From: Tulasnella sp. 424
Taxonomy: Eukaryota > Basidiomycota > Agaricomycetes > Cantharellales > Tulasnellaceae
Direction: 5' to 3'
DNA length: 64,000 nt
NCBI GenBank assembly: GCA_019633425.1
Contig: WSUB01000063.1
Span: forward strand, 149,518-213,517
Position numbers and translations under genes: made by a program. Numbering within the stretch: position 1 is the stretch's first letter; every line of letters begins with the position of its first letter. The notes below the pieces were generated by a model. The model was given only the letters and a program-made list of their open reading frames with translations. It had not been told where the DNA came from and did not search any database. Below are positions 52,589-63,226 of the stretch, one piece after another.

Positions 52589-54582
52589 CTACAAGCTTGC
52601 CTTAGTCTGCTCGGTCAGAAACCAGACCGGAAGCCAAGGGGGTCTCTCCCAGGTCTTTCCGTTCCGCTTAGCTACGATCATCTGAGCAACGGCCTCGGCG
52701 CTGGATATCGAGACGATGAGTGATGCGTCCCTGGCTCAGGGAGTTTCAGTTGCGAGAACCTACCATGCAAAGGTCCTTGGCATACCTGTAGTGAAAGGAA
52801 AGGTCAAGCTGAGAGAACGAAGACAGTCCAAGGAGGAAGGTGGTGCGCACCATGGCCGCTGTAGCCAACGCTAACATACTCCCCGGAAGGGCGAGACTCG
52901 GACGTAGAAACTAGTCCGACCTATCACAGCGGGTTAGATCGAGCCTTTTAGCGTTTCCTAGGGCTCACAATGGGATCTCCCGTCTTGGTGAGTCCCTGTA
53001 GCGGAAGGAGACTAAGCTTAAACCTGGGACTTCCTCAGAGTTCCTGTCTATCATTCATTCTTACCATTATTCCTGTCTACGTGAAGCAGCTCGAGGGTTA
53101 AAAGCATCGTTAAGTTAACAGTGTACTGAATGCTTACCCATTCAAACTCCGGTTGCGTGTCCTTTGAGAATGCTTTGGGATAAACTGCTGGCAGGAATCC
53201 TCGCAATGTTTTGCCGACTGTTTCGTTAACGACGGAATCATCTGTCACGTTGCTTTCCGAACGAGCTGACTCCCGACCACCGCCAAGGATGATCAATGGT
53301 AGCTCCGAGCTCGGGCAGGGTCTCGGGAACCAATATTCATATCCTTCATTTGCAACGAAGTTGTCGTTCCATAACTCCCCTCTAGGCAGGCGAGATCGGG
53401 TTCCAATTACTTGTCCGCGCGTCGGAACGACCCCATTCTTAGGGCCGCTGAATTGAGGTAGCAGATGAGAGACGTATGCATTTGTCGCGTGAACGACGTA
53501 ATCTGCACGAATGGTCCCTCTTGTTGTTTCGACATCATACGCTCGATCACCCCTCCCAGACTGTCTCACACATTCAACTGGAGTATGGGTGTGTAAAGCT
53601 AGATCGATGACTGGCGGCCCTTGGTTGGAAAAGACGGTAGAAAGCAAGGACTGGATGAAGCCGGAATTTGCCGTTGTACCTCGCGCGCGTTGGAAAAGCT
53701 TTGTTGCCAACTTCAGCGGCCAGAGATTATTGCCGGGCTGTCGATAAGCTGGGTACTTGGTGTGATATTCCTGTAGAAATCTCGTTATGGACATCCCAAC
53801 CGAGGAGCAAATCATTAATCACCTTTTCAGCTTGCTCTGTTGTTAAGAACTCGACGTCCTCGACTCCGTCAACCTTTGCACTCTTCGCAGCAGCTATATC
53901 CCTCTCTATGCCAGCAAGCTCGGATGCATCGAATATAAGGTCAATTCTTCGGCACTTCACGAGATCAACGGCGCTCTCCCATCCATTCTCCTTGACGATC
54001 TTCAGGATTTCAGACACAGTATGCGCCTCGATTGCTGGTGATTTTGCTGCTTCTTCCGCACCATATTTTTCAGTGAGACTATGCATCCTGTCAAAACTTT
54101 TGGCAACCAGGTGACCACCGTTTCGACCTAAGGGCAAATGTTCGCAATGAGGATCTCGAGAGGTGAAACCTACACTGCCGCATTTCACCTGTAGCTCCCG
54201 AACCTTCCAGGAGTTAGTTTGCGAGATAACCAGGGGAAAACAAACACCCACAGAAGTCTCGCGCTTCTAATATGACGACCTTCATTGAACTGGTAGCTCC
54301 GTTTTCAATCATCCGAGCTAGATGATATGCGCATGAAACTCCAGTCAGGCCAGACCCGATTATGCACACGTCAACCTGGTCTGGAATTGGAGAGTCGCTC
54401 CCCTCAGAAGCTAAAGGATTGCATCCAGGTTCTCCGTGCGTCCAAAACGATTTGGTTGGATTAGGGTGGGGGAGACCGGCCTGGAGGGGTTTTAATTCAT
54501 CAAATGCGATAGCATGAGCTTCGCTCTGATTGAGTAGCACCGGAACGTCGCAGATAACGGTGTTGGGAAACGTTCGGGTCAT
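52589..54582 (-). CDS. FAD-dependent oxidoreductase, DAO family
   Basis: The protein starts MTRTFPNTVICDVPVLLNQS. The dinucleotide-binding motif is VDVCIIGSGLTGVSCAYHLA. The next conserved motif is split by two introns around a 15-nt exon (54189-54203): ARDFCGSGATGRNGGHLVAK. Further parts are ADYVVHATNAYVSHLLPQFS, LPLIILGGGRESA, QPEFEWVS, and at the C-terminus YVSVGYSGHGMPRTFA followed by AVAQMIVAKRNGKTWERPPW. This is the layout of DAO-superfamily oxidases related to glycine/sarcosine oxidases and plant-pathogen-type gamma-glutamylputrescine oxidoreductases. The substrate cannot be assigned. The exons between about 52990 and 53155 are only partly resolved; a defect there cannot be ruled out. 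Confidence 0.8.
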
Positions 54583-54752
54583 TGCAGTGGGGGTGGTCTA
54601 CTGCGACTCGATACTGCAAAGCTGCCGGCAGTCGCTTGCACATTCTGACGTAATTCGAGCGCACGGTCCTCATTGTTGGAATTGCGCGCTGTCACCACTC
54701 TTCCTCACCTTTCCATTTGAAGGGACTGGGAGTTTCATATACGGCGAACACA

Positions 54753-55485
54753 ATGTCAGCGCGGTCCTCTCTGTCTTCCAGCCATGGTGCTCATCCAAAA
54801 GTTTTGACCAACATCACATTCCCCACACCGATTTCAGCCCCCGAATGCACCTATCATCTCCTCTTTTCTTTACCCCCGGCCGTTTTTATCGACAAATTCG
54901 AATCGCCATTCAATGACCTTAGGATAGCCAGGATGTGGGGCAAGATGGACCTCGAACTTCCAATTCATGCTCTTCCTTCTCAATCGAACTCGTTCGCTAT
55001 GCTTCAGATCGAACGACCTAACGGCACGCAGAGTCCCAAGGGAACTGAAGTCGAAGTGCCTTTACATGTGCGCTATGCTAGGCCACGGAGTGGAGGTGGT
55101 TATGAACACGTCAAAATGGACTGGCCACTATTCGTATCGGCGTGCCCTAGAGAAGATCCTGCTGGGCGAGGTGAGTTCATCCCTGCCACCCGGTATTGCA
55201 AAGCGAGTTAATGTTGAAACTTTCTTGGAAGGTACCCTCCTCGACGAACTGCAACCGCCTTTCAATAACCCGTTTAACGACCCGCCTCACGTCGTGACGA
55301 TCTTCCCAGCAAGGGATGCCAATGCGACATTCGAGTTTGTGATACCGGTCGGCAATTCCGATCATCTCCTCGTCACTCAGCTCGCCACAGCGGGGCTGGT
55401 GCTATTCTGCTTTGTCTGGGTCAGCTGGGCGATGTTTGTGGCAAGGAGGGCGAAGCAGAGTGGCCCGACCCAAAAACAGGAGTGA
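54753..55485 (+). CDS. PIG-X/PBN1-like subunit of GPI mannosyltransferase I
   Basis: Two exons joined at 55170/55232. The protein reads TNITFPTPISAPECTYHLLF, ALPSQSNSFAMLQIERPNG, EVEVPLHVRYARPRSGGGYE (the hallmark VPLHxRY of the family), then FPARDANATFEFVIPVGNSD, and a single C-terminal membrane segment LVTQLATAGLVLFCFVWVSW. PIG-X/Pbn1 stabilises the PIG-M/Gpi14 mannosyltransferase in the ER lumen during GPI-anchor assembly. The ATG at 54753 is preferred; an upstream in-frame ATG at 54717 would add 12 residues. It diverges from the FAD oxidoreductase gene with only 170 bp between starts. Confidence 0.8.
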
Positions 55486-55705
55486 GGTCCCGATGCATAT
55501 TTGGTTGCCGACCAAAAGCGGCAGATACGTAGACTCTAATAATACTTAAAACACCAAAATGGCGGCAAAATAGTCCATAAGATGGGTAAAGATGATAAGT
55601 TGATAGGGACGGTGAAACCCCAGGCACGTCGGGAGGTCTGATGGCAATGATAGAATGAAGGTCGAGAGGTAGTTCCTGCCGATGTCTGCTAGTGCAGACG
55701 ACAGT

Positions 55706-56726
55706 CTATAGAACCACACACAAGCCTTTCTTTTTCCCGCTACCCGGCCCACCACCGCGGCGGAAACGAGTCTTGCATGCAATCGTTAACGCACCCGAAA
55801 AGACGTCCGCTACGCCCTCCCCATTTTTGGCAGAACATTCCATATACCTAGCGCCAATCTCCCTGGCAACGGCTTCTCCTTGTTCCGGTGTCACTGGCGT
55901 TTGTCCTGATAGTTGGCTTGCATTAGGTCCGGTGAATCATGGGGAGAAACTGGGGATTTACCTTGAGCTGAAAGCATCCGCCTCGTGTGCTCGTCCTGCC
56001 GCAGGTCTGTCTTCGTGCCGACGAGAATGAGAGGAGTACTTGGACAAAAGTGCGAGACTTCGGGGTACCACTGCAGCAAGATGGAATGATGGATTAGTGC
56101 TGGAGAATATCAACGCCCTAAGCCGACCGTACCTTGTCAGTCACATTGTGAAGGCTGGTCGGGAAGTCGACGCTGAAGACGATTAGAATAACGTCGCTTT
56201 CGGGATAGCTGAGTGGCCGTAGTCGATCGTATTCCTCCTGGCCAGCAGTGTCCCAAAGGGCGAGCTCAACGAGCTTGTTGTCATGTTGTACCAGCGTAAC
56301 GTAGTTCTCGAAGACGGTAGGAATGTACGACTGCCAAGAGCAACCAGAGATTAACTCGTTATGGTAAAGCCACGAGGCCACAGTGCGCACGGGACATTAC
56401 CTCGGGGAACCGATTTTCAGCATAGACGATAAGTAGACAAGTCTTGCCGCATCCTCCGTCTGGCGTGGTGCAATGGGGGGAGAGGGTGAAGGACGCCGTT
56501 AGGTTGGTTTGAATGTGGCAGAAAGAACGGAGGAGCTCTCTCACCGCCGACTACAACGAGCTTCTTCTTGAGGTCGGGTCTCCTTGGTCGTGAGGATCCG
56601 CCGCGAGAATTATTTGAAGCATTGTCGAGGGAGTATGCACGGTTTGCCTTTCTTGGGGACTGCAACGACACCACCGTTAGCTATCAAGAATATCCTCCAG
56701 AGAGTGACCGTGTTGCTTACATCCAT
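55706..56726 (-). CDS. Rho-family GTPase, Rho4-like
   Basis: Six exons; exon 1 is just ATGGAT. After a basic, Ser-rich N-terminal extension ([20 protein letters not shown]) come [20 protein letters not shown] (P-loop), [10 protein letters not shown] (switch I), [20 protein letters not shown] (switch II), [11 protein letters not shown] (base-specific TKxD), the Rho insert helix and [12 protein letters not shown] (SAK). The tail is polybasic ([17 protein letters not shown]) and ends in the prenylation box CVVL, geranylgeranylation being likely. The N-terminal extension and [20 protein letters not shown] resemble Rho4, which acts in septation and polarity; a Cdc42/Rho1 assignment is less likely. 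Confidence 0.88.
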
Positions 56727-57167
56727 TAGTTAGCGATGTCTAGGGGTGTGGAAGGGAAGAGGAAAGTCGATTTACGGTCCAGATGTCGTCCGTAGGGTGA
56801 AGTTGACGTGTGAGAGGTTCGATTCGAGCTTGAACTGCTGAAACTTGGGCCTCAAGCTAATCGTTCAAACTCAAGGAAACGGTGCGACTATGTGTCAAGT
56901 TGAGATTCGTATGCAGATGAGGGTGGATGGCGAGGCCAATTCCGTACGATCGGGGCGAGGGTGATGGTAGTTTATTCAGGTGTTGGATGTTTGAGTTGGG
57001 GCGCGTTCAGGGTCTCGTGATCTCACATTTGGCAGGGGCTAAGAAACGGACTGAAAAGGGATAGAGATAGATACGGAGAACGATGGGGTAGTACTTGGTA
57101 TACGAGATATCAGAATACATGCTAGAGTAGGTGGTAATACAGCAGCGGGTGTCCGGAATCCCAGATG
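56727..57167. other. Intergenic, Rho gene upstream region
   Basis: About 440 bp upstream of the - strand Rho gene and downstream of the kinetochore gene. No gene is recognised; a non-coding 5' exon of the Rho gene may lie here. Confidence 0.5.
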
Positions 57168-58252
57168 TCAAGGTGTCAGCCTACTGTCAACGGTGGTAAC
57201 TGCTTCAACTCTGTCAGCCTTCTCAAGGAGCTTGGGCAAAGACTGATGGGAGGAGGGTTAAGGTAAGCGTTAACAAAGAACAGTAAGCAACGGTAGACGT
57301 ACTTCGCGCCAGTCCTGTACCATCTGCATCGAAGCTCCATGGGTTTCACTGATCTCAGGTAGTTCGTTTGGTACTAGAAAAAGGCAGCAATCAGCATAAT
57401 TGATAGAGCATGGCCGAGGTATTTGAATTAGCCCCAGAGACTTACAACCTGGAATAATGGCTGGTACGATAGAAGGACCGCTGATGTCCAGGTATGGAGG
57501 GGTGTTTTCCTCCTCGAATTGCCTCTCTCGTAAGATCAAATCTTCTACGAAATTCTGTGCATTGATAGGTTCATGGCGCCGCCGCAATGCGAGAGTATGT
57601 TGCCACGCCAAGCTTTCAGAAAAATGTGTCCAGAGACGTCGATCCAACACCTCGTCGTACGGTTCGAGTTCTGAGTGTAGGAAGGTGAGAGACAGCCTAA
57701 TGGTTTCAAGGACCTATCACAGTTACCTTGCTCTTCTTCTTCCTCGACAAACTCTTCCATGTTGATGCCATTTATGCGAACGTTTGGTTTGGCCATCTCA
57801 AAAGTCCGATCCCTCCACTAAGGCAAAACGAGGACAGAGTATTTCGAAAGTCAATTCCGCTGGTTGAAGTCATATACGACAGCACCGGCACTCACTTGCA
57901 TCAAGTGGGCTAACAACGCGTCCTTTTCGGCTGAGGCACCGTCCCCAACCTTTGCGTTAAGGAGTTGAATCATGGAGTCGGTAAAATTCTGCTTGACTTT
58001 GTTCCATTCCTCAATAGTTTCGACGCATATTCTAGATTGATCCCGTTCTCGAGAGGAGTTTGAAGAATCCATGCGACCGGGTAGTTCGGTCCTTAAGGTT
58101 GTTGCAAAGGTCACGTTCTCGAATGCGACGCGGTTCACCTGTTTGTTCGTTTCTCCGTAAGCAAGTTCGACTTTGCCATCCTTCGAGTCTCGACCGCCAC
58201 TTTGTCTCCAATTGCTTTTATCTCTAGAACGTGGGATGTCGAGCAATGCCAT
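57168..58252 (-). CDS. Kinetochore Mis12-complex subunit, Nsl1/Mis14-like
   Basis: The protein starts MALLDIPRSRDKSNWRQSGG. Family-like segments are KVELAYGETNKQVNRVAFEN near the N-terminus (the usual KIEL... opening), AHLMQ-WRDRTFEMAKPNVRINGI (exon junction at 57896), the acidic FVEEEEEQELEPYDEVLDRR, LAWQHTLALRRRHEPINAQ (the family's C-terminal LTLRVAELRR-like helix), and the last exon SLPKLLEKADRVEAVTTVDS. Nsl1/Mis14 links centromeric chromatin with the Ndc80 complex. Identification rests on these weak but ordered similarities. The start codon overlaps the start of the divergent CtIP-like gene by 17 bp. Confidence 0.68.
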
Positions 58253-61200
58253 ACTACCTGATCCAGTTCTGCAAGGCGCGCTCCAAAGTATCGGACAGCA
58301 CTATCAGACAATAATAGACGGTATGGGACTTGACAGCACCGCTGGAATTCCTGCTAATGCGACGGTCCTCCCTTAACCGTAGACTTGACAAAGAAGGTTG
58401 GTATATCGCACAGAACACATTCTATCTCCTCTTTTTGACTCGATTCGTTGCGTAGAACTCACTCCTAGAAGATGAAAACCGCTATGTCAACGAGCAGATG
58501 GTCTCTCTCCAGGACCAGGTCGAGAAGCTGACCCAAGACCTGTACGACTGCAATGAGCAACTGGCCGATGCGCGTCGCCAAGAGGCTCCACCTCCCTCGA
58601 CCTACGACGCAGACTTAATGCAGAAGCTTTTGGATGCATCTAGCCAAATAATTCATGCGAAGGATGAGGTTCGGACACTTGATCAGCAAAACCGACTCCT
58701 TGAAGAAGAGCGCGAGCAGAGCCGGGCCGCTTTGGATGCCTCGAAACGGGATGCCGAAGAGGCAAAGCGGAAGGTGGAAGAGGCGGATGCACAGCTTTTG
58801 GCTGCTCAGGGGGAGATTACCCAACTCAAGTCCTCCAATACTGCATTGCAGGACCGCCTAGAGGAGGAAAGAAAGGTGTACGAAAGGAGCAATAGGAATA
58901 AAGTCAAAGTCATCGCGGAGCTGGAGGACCGCATCACCCATTTAGAAAAGGAAAACGAGAGGGCAGCTGAAGCAGAGAAAGAGAACAATGCAAGGTTCGT
59001 TCGACCAATCTCTTGCTACCAGGCATTTGTCGCTTAACGTCGTTCCTACTCAAGCAGAAGCCCGCTACAAGAGAATAATGCTTTACCCTCGGGTGTTGTG
59101 CTACCCGTCGCATCGTCTTCCAAGCCGGCATTCGAAGGCCGGTACAAGCAGCTTCGCAAGCAATTCGAACTACTCGAATCCCAGTATGATTCCCTCAGAC
59201 AAACGCACGTAGCCGAAATTGAGAAGTTTGAAGCCACCCGTGCTCGTTGGGCAAAGTACAAGACTTCTATTCTGGAGGGCGTCGCCAAGATTGACGGATC
59301 CTCCAAGAAGCCAAGGCTTGGTTTCGGCACACCCTCGGCGGCTGCAACTCCCCTTCATGGATTCTCCCGAACAGTAGACGAGGCCGTCAATACGCCCAAC
59401 GCGTCGACACGCCGTTCCGCGCGAACATCCCGGATCCAGACCGTCGTGGACAAAGTTAATGAAGCAGATGCAGTAGATGAAGCTGAAGGCCTGAACCATC
59501 CTTACCATCCCAGGGTATCTGCTCTTCAGCTGCAAATGGACGGGATCCAGTCGTCCGCCCCCATCGCTCCCCTCTCACAAGCTGTCGAGCCCCTAACGTC
59601 TCCAATTCACTTCGCTCCCGTACCTCGAACCGAGGTCGAACAGCCCTCCCCTGGGTTGTCTCGACCAGGCGATGCCATGGAACTCTCCGACCACCACCAG
59701 CGAGCGAGGTCTCCAGCTGAAACGGAGTCCGAGCCTGGACTTTCTCAGTCTCCTTTCACTCGCCTCCAGCTACTTGACGATGACGAAATCGACATTGTTA
59801 CTTCGGATCGTCCAAGAGCTCTCAGGGACAGTGCTCGGCGTTTATATGAGCAGCTTCCAAGGACTGGGCACAACGGTACCGAAAACGAGGCTGGTCCTGA
59901 AATGGAAAGGGTAGAAATGATTGGAGCTGTTACAACACCGGCACCCCCGGCTATCGGGGTCCAGGACGAGGAAGTGCGCTTCTTGCGTACGACTCATAAA
60001 CGAGCTGGAACTTCAGCCCTACCGTCACCATCTGCTACAACCAACCACCCCCCACCCTTTAGCGCCCTTGAAGCCGCATTCTTCGTCAAGCAAGAACCCG
60101 TCGACGACGATATGGAGGATCCTGATGTCACTATAGTGGCGCCCGAGGTTTCGAGTACCCCGGAACCCAAGCGAAGGAGTCTTCAATCTGAAAAATCCAA
60201 AGCTAATATTCGCGCTAAGCTCCTGGGCAGTAAGAAAGCAGTTAGTCCACGCCCAGGTCCGTCCACTCCTGGTGCTGCAAGGTCTGGCACGCCGAAGGTT
60301 GCTGGACCAAGTGTTCTTGGCAAGCGGAAAACACCTGCAGTGGACACTCCGGGGGCTGGCCCGTCGCGTCCCCATCCAGCCGAGGCATCGGCATCAAAAC
60401 GATCTAGGAACGGCGAAATGGCTCCCCCATCGGAGCAGCCTGAGAGAGGATACGACCAGTACAAGGGACGTGGCCGCTATGCCAAGGTTGCTCGGTAAAG
60501 TCCCCGATCCTCACGCTTCTTGGGTTCGCTTGCTAACGAAGTCATGAACAACAAAGGTCCGATGCCCAACCACCTATCAATGCCCTTTTTGAGATTGACA
60601 GGTCAAGAAATGAAGGGTTGGATTATCAATACGAGGCCGTGGTGCGAAACAGACAGGAGCGAAGGCAGATGGAGGCGACGGACTGTGAGTGTTGCCGCGA
60701 TGTAAGGACTCATTCCTACGTGCTGGATTGCTCGCGACTGAATATGCCTGGTTGTTGGACCTTAGTACTATGAGGCAGTAGGGAACTTACCTCAACAGAA
60801 GAATGGCCCACAGTGGCGATCACCGAGCCCGAGTTTTGCGAGCTCACCTAAGAAAAAACGATGCGCCAAGCACGAGGGGCAAATAGGCAGCGGTGGCAGT
60901 CCGCTGAGACGGTCAAATTCTGATCCAACACTTTCCCCTACCAAGCGAAAGCGAATGGGCCGGCACGATGTAGAAGATGCTCAACAGCACAGACAGAACA
61001 TATCTCGACATCGACATAACTGGGTAGCCCAAAGCACGCCTCCCGACTATTGGTAGGGATTGGACAGACGTAAGAGGTGACGTGCCGCTAACGTGTGGAC
61101 CACTGTAGGGATATCGGATTCCCGACTACTCAGCAGATTGTCTCGATTAATCAGCGTGCTGAGGAAAACTACGCTGCCAAACGCGCTCACATAGTGCGAG

Positions 61201-61297
61201 AAGCTAAGTGAGTTTTCAAGCTTTCGACTCGGATCGCCATTCTCTAAATCTCACCTTAACCTTCAGTAAGAAAGACGGCCGGTATAACTGGAGATGA
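58236..61297 (+). CDS. DNA-end resection factor, Sae2/Ctp1/CtIP-like
   Basis: Eight exons (58236-58320, 58383-58396, 58456-58994, 59055-60494, 60557-60701, 60766-61052, 61109-61207, 61267-61297) give exactly 879 aa. Exon 2 is 14 nt. The N-terminus is a long coiled coil (QHYQTIIDDLTKKNSLLEDE onwards, about residues 25-290), the tetramerisation region of the family. A disordered Ser/Pro-rich middle follows. The C-terminal domain carries DCECCRDYYEAVG (CxxC), ISRHRHNWVAQSTPPDYWDI and GFPTTQQIV, the conserved CxxC/RHR/TPPxxW signature. The family stimulates the Mre11-Rad50-Nbs1 nuclease to start resection of double-strand breaks; CDK sites are expected, and several SP/TP dipeptides are present. 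Starts divergently on top of the Nsl1-like gene. Confidence 0.9.
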
Positions 61298-61457
61298 CAT
61301 GGGATAATATGTCTGCCTGACCTCCTCTGTATAGTTATGTCTGTAATTAGTATGCTGATTTCATTCGTCCTGGTGGGATGAGTACGGCGAGACCTAACTG
61401 CCACTGAGCCAATCCGGAGCAAACCTAGTTCTCTGTAGTTCCAACTCTGTCCACCCA

Positions 61458-62273
61458 ATGACTACATCTACATACAACCTTCCTTCTGCTGATATCCAAA
61501 ATCTCGATCCTCTCTCCCTGGACAGCATCTGGCCATGGATGAGCCAACTCTTCGACTTCAGATTCTGGGCTCCGACCACCACCAGCGATGGCAACGAGGT
61601 CTACCCTCGCGCTACCGTTGCTCATAAAACTGCCACATACGATCTCATATTCAAATGGACTACAACTACTCATCCGCATGAGGCCCTGTATGAGAAGCTT
61701 GAAACATACCTCGGCGACGTCTCCAGAGACGTGTACGAGAAGCAGATAGTGCCAGCTGCCAAAACCCAAGCGCTCATCGACGCCTATCTCTCCTCGTGGA
61801 AGCGCTACGACTACTGCACCAACGTTATGGACAAGGAGCTTAACTACTACAACCGTCATTTTGTTAAACGCCTTGAGGATGAAGGCCAAGGACCCAAGGG
61901 CGTCGATCCGGTGAAGTGGGGGTTTCCTGAGAAGTTCGCGGCGAAAGAAGACGCCCAAAACGCTGCTAAAGCTGCGGCAGATGAAGGCTTCTGTCCGATC
62001 CGCGCACTTGGATTGAGGAAGTGGCGCCAAGGAGTGGCGGAGAAGGTCAAGGAAGACATTGTCGGGATTTTGGAGAAAGAGGAGGATGGTGATGGAAAGA
62101 AGAAGCTTGCTGAGCAGATCAGGATGTCGTTCCTGGCGACAGGTATTGACCCTACGAGCGAGGTCATGGTGAAACTCCGTGAACTCTCCGGCGAGGAAGC
62201 CGCAATGGCCAAGGGGAAGGGCAAAGCTACATCTTCCGCCACGGCTGAAGCCAGTGAGGGGCCCTCGGCTTAA
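61458..62273 (+). CDS. Cullin N-terminal-like protein without cullin homology domain
   Basis: Intronless frame of 271 aa in a neighbourhood of intron-rich genes. The stretch ALYEKLETYLGDVSRDVYEK, ALIDAYLSSWKRYDYCTNVM, DKELNYYNRHFVKRLEDEGQ and ALGLRKWRQGV aligns by eye with the N-terminal cullin repeat region (in CUL1: the Y..QW..Y..S..VL...YLNRHWV.RE.DEG...I..LAL..WR pattern). The start MTTSTYNLPSADIQNLDPLS is the only plausible one. The C-terminus is Ala/Lys/Glu-rich and ends EASEGPSA; there is no Rbx-binding cullin homology domain and no neddylation site. It may bind Skp1-like adaptors without ubiquitin ligase activity; that is inference. Confidence 0.72.
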   Translation: MTTSTYNLPSADIQNLDPLSLDSIWPWMSQLFDFRFWAPTTTSDGNEVYPRATVAHKTATYDLIFKWTTTTHPHEALYEKLETYLGDVSRDVYEKQIVPAAKTQALIDAYLSSWKRYDYCTNVMDKELNYYNRHFVKRLEDEGQGPKGVDPVKWGFPEKFAAKEDAQNAAKAAADEGFCPIRALGLRKWRQGVAEKVKEDIVGILEKEEDGDGKKKLAEQIRMSFLATGIDPTSEVMVKLRELSGEEAAMAKGKGKATSSATAEASEGPSA

Positions 62274-62354
62274 ATTGCACGGACCTCTCTGTTAACTTCA
62301 ACTTCCAATTGAAACTTCCCAAGTAATCCCTCGATTTGTCGTTATCGTAGTCAA

Positions 62355-63132
62355 ATGACGCGTCTTGTGAAAGCTGGTAGATTGTGTGTTGGCCAAACTC
62401 GTCATCTCTCTCACCGTCAATACGCTTTGCTAACCACACCTACATCCATCTCCGCATGGGCGAGCCTGCACCTCTTACAATAACTACTTACTTCCATCTG
62501 ATCTATACCTCCCATTAGGCATCTCTCTATGGTTAGTGCCTCCTGCAAAGGCGTCTCAGGCGCTCGAAGCAGTGATCGCATCCATCGCTTCAACATACAA
62601 ATCTCCCAAATTTCGCCCACATGTTACCCTGCTCTCATTTCCAGCAACTCCACAAATCGATCCAAATACGCTCCTCCCTCCTCGATCAGAACTTCCCCCA
62701 GCAGTCCCGATCACTTTTCAGCAGATTTGTACTGGCAACACGTACTTCCAGAGCGTTCTTATCGAGCTCGAAAAGAGGGAAGATAGTGTTCTTCAAGCCT
62801 TGTACGATCAGGTGGACGGGTTCAACCAAAAGGATCAAGTGGATCTTATCCGACCAACGACTGAAGGCACGCTGAGCGTCAAGAAGCCCTTTTACCCGCA
62901 CCTATCGCTTTACTACGGAGACTCGCCTATGGAAGTGAAGGAGGAAATCATTGAGAGCCTCACGACTGACGGTGCGGTCAGCATCTCCGGACCCCTAACG
63001 GTGGGTGGGGTCGAAGGAGGCTTCCATGCCAGTGAAATCTGGATCGTCAGGACAGAGGGGCCGGTGGAAGGATGGGAGGTACTGAAGAAGGTGAAGCTGG
63101 AGGGAATCGAGCATTCCCCTCAGGAAGTGTGA
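62355..63132 (+). CDS. 2H-family cyclic phosphodiesterase, Cpd1-like
   Basis: The main exon (62519-63132) reads GISLWLVPPAKASQALEAVI, FRPHVTLLSFPA (first HxT/S motif) and FYPHLSLYYGD (second HxS motif), the two histidine motifs of 2H phosphoesterases; the WLVPP opening and the VGGVEGGFHASEIWIVRTEG ending match fungal Cpd1-like proteins, which hydrolyse ADP-ribose 1'',2''-cyclic phosphate from tRNA splicing. There is no in-frame ATG directly before the main exon. I propose a small first exon at 62355-62376 joined over a 142-bp intron (MTRLVKAG-ISLWLV, 211 aa in all), but the 5' end is uncertain. Confidence 0.75.
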
Positions 63133-63226
63133 TAACGCAGCAGAACTTTGCGATAGTACTCCAAAAGTAATGACACCGTAGTAAAATCGGGAAATAAATG
63201 TAACTGACAATGAACCAGAGTGCTTG

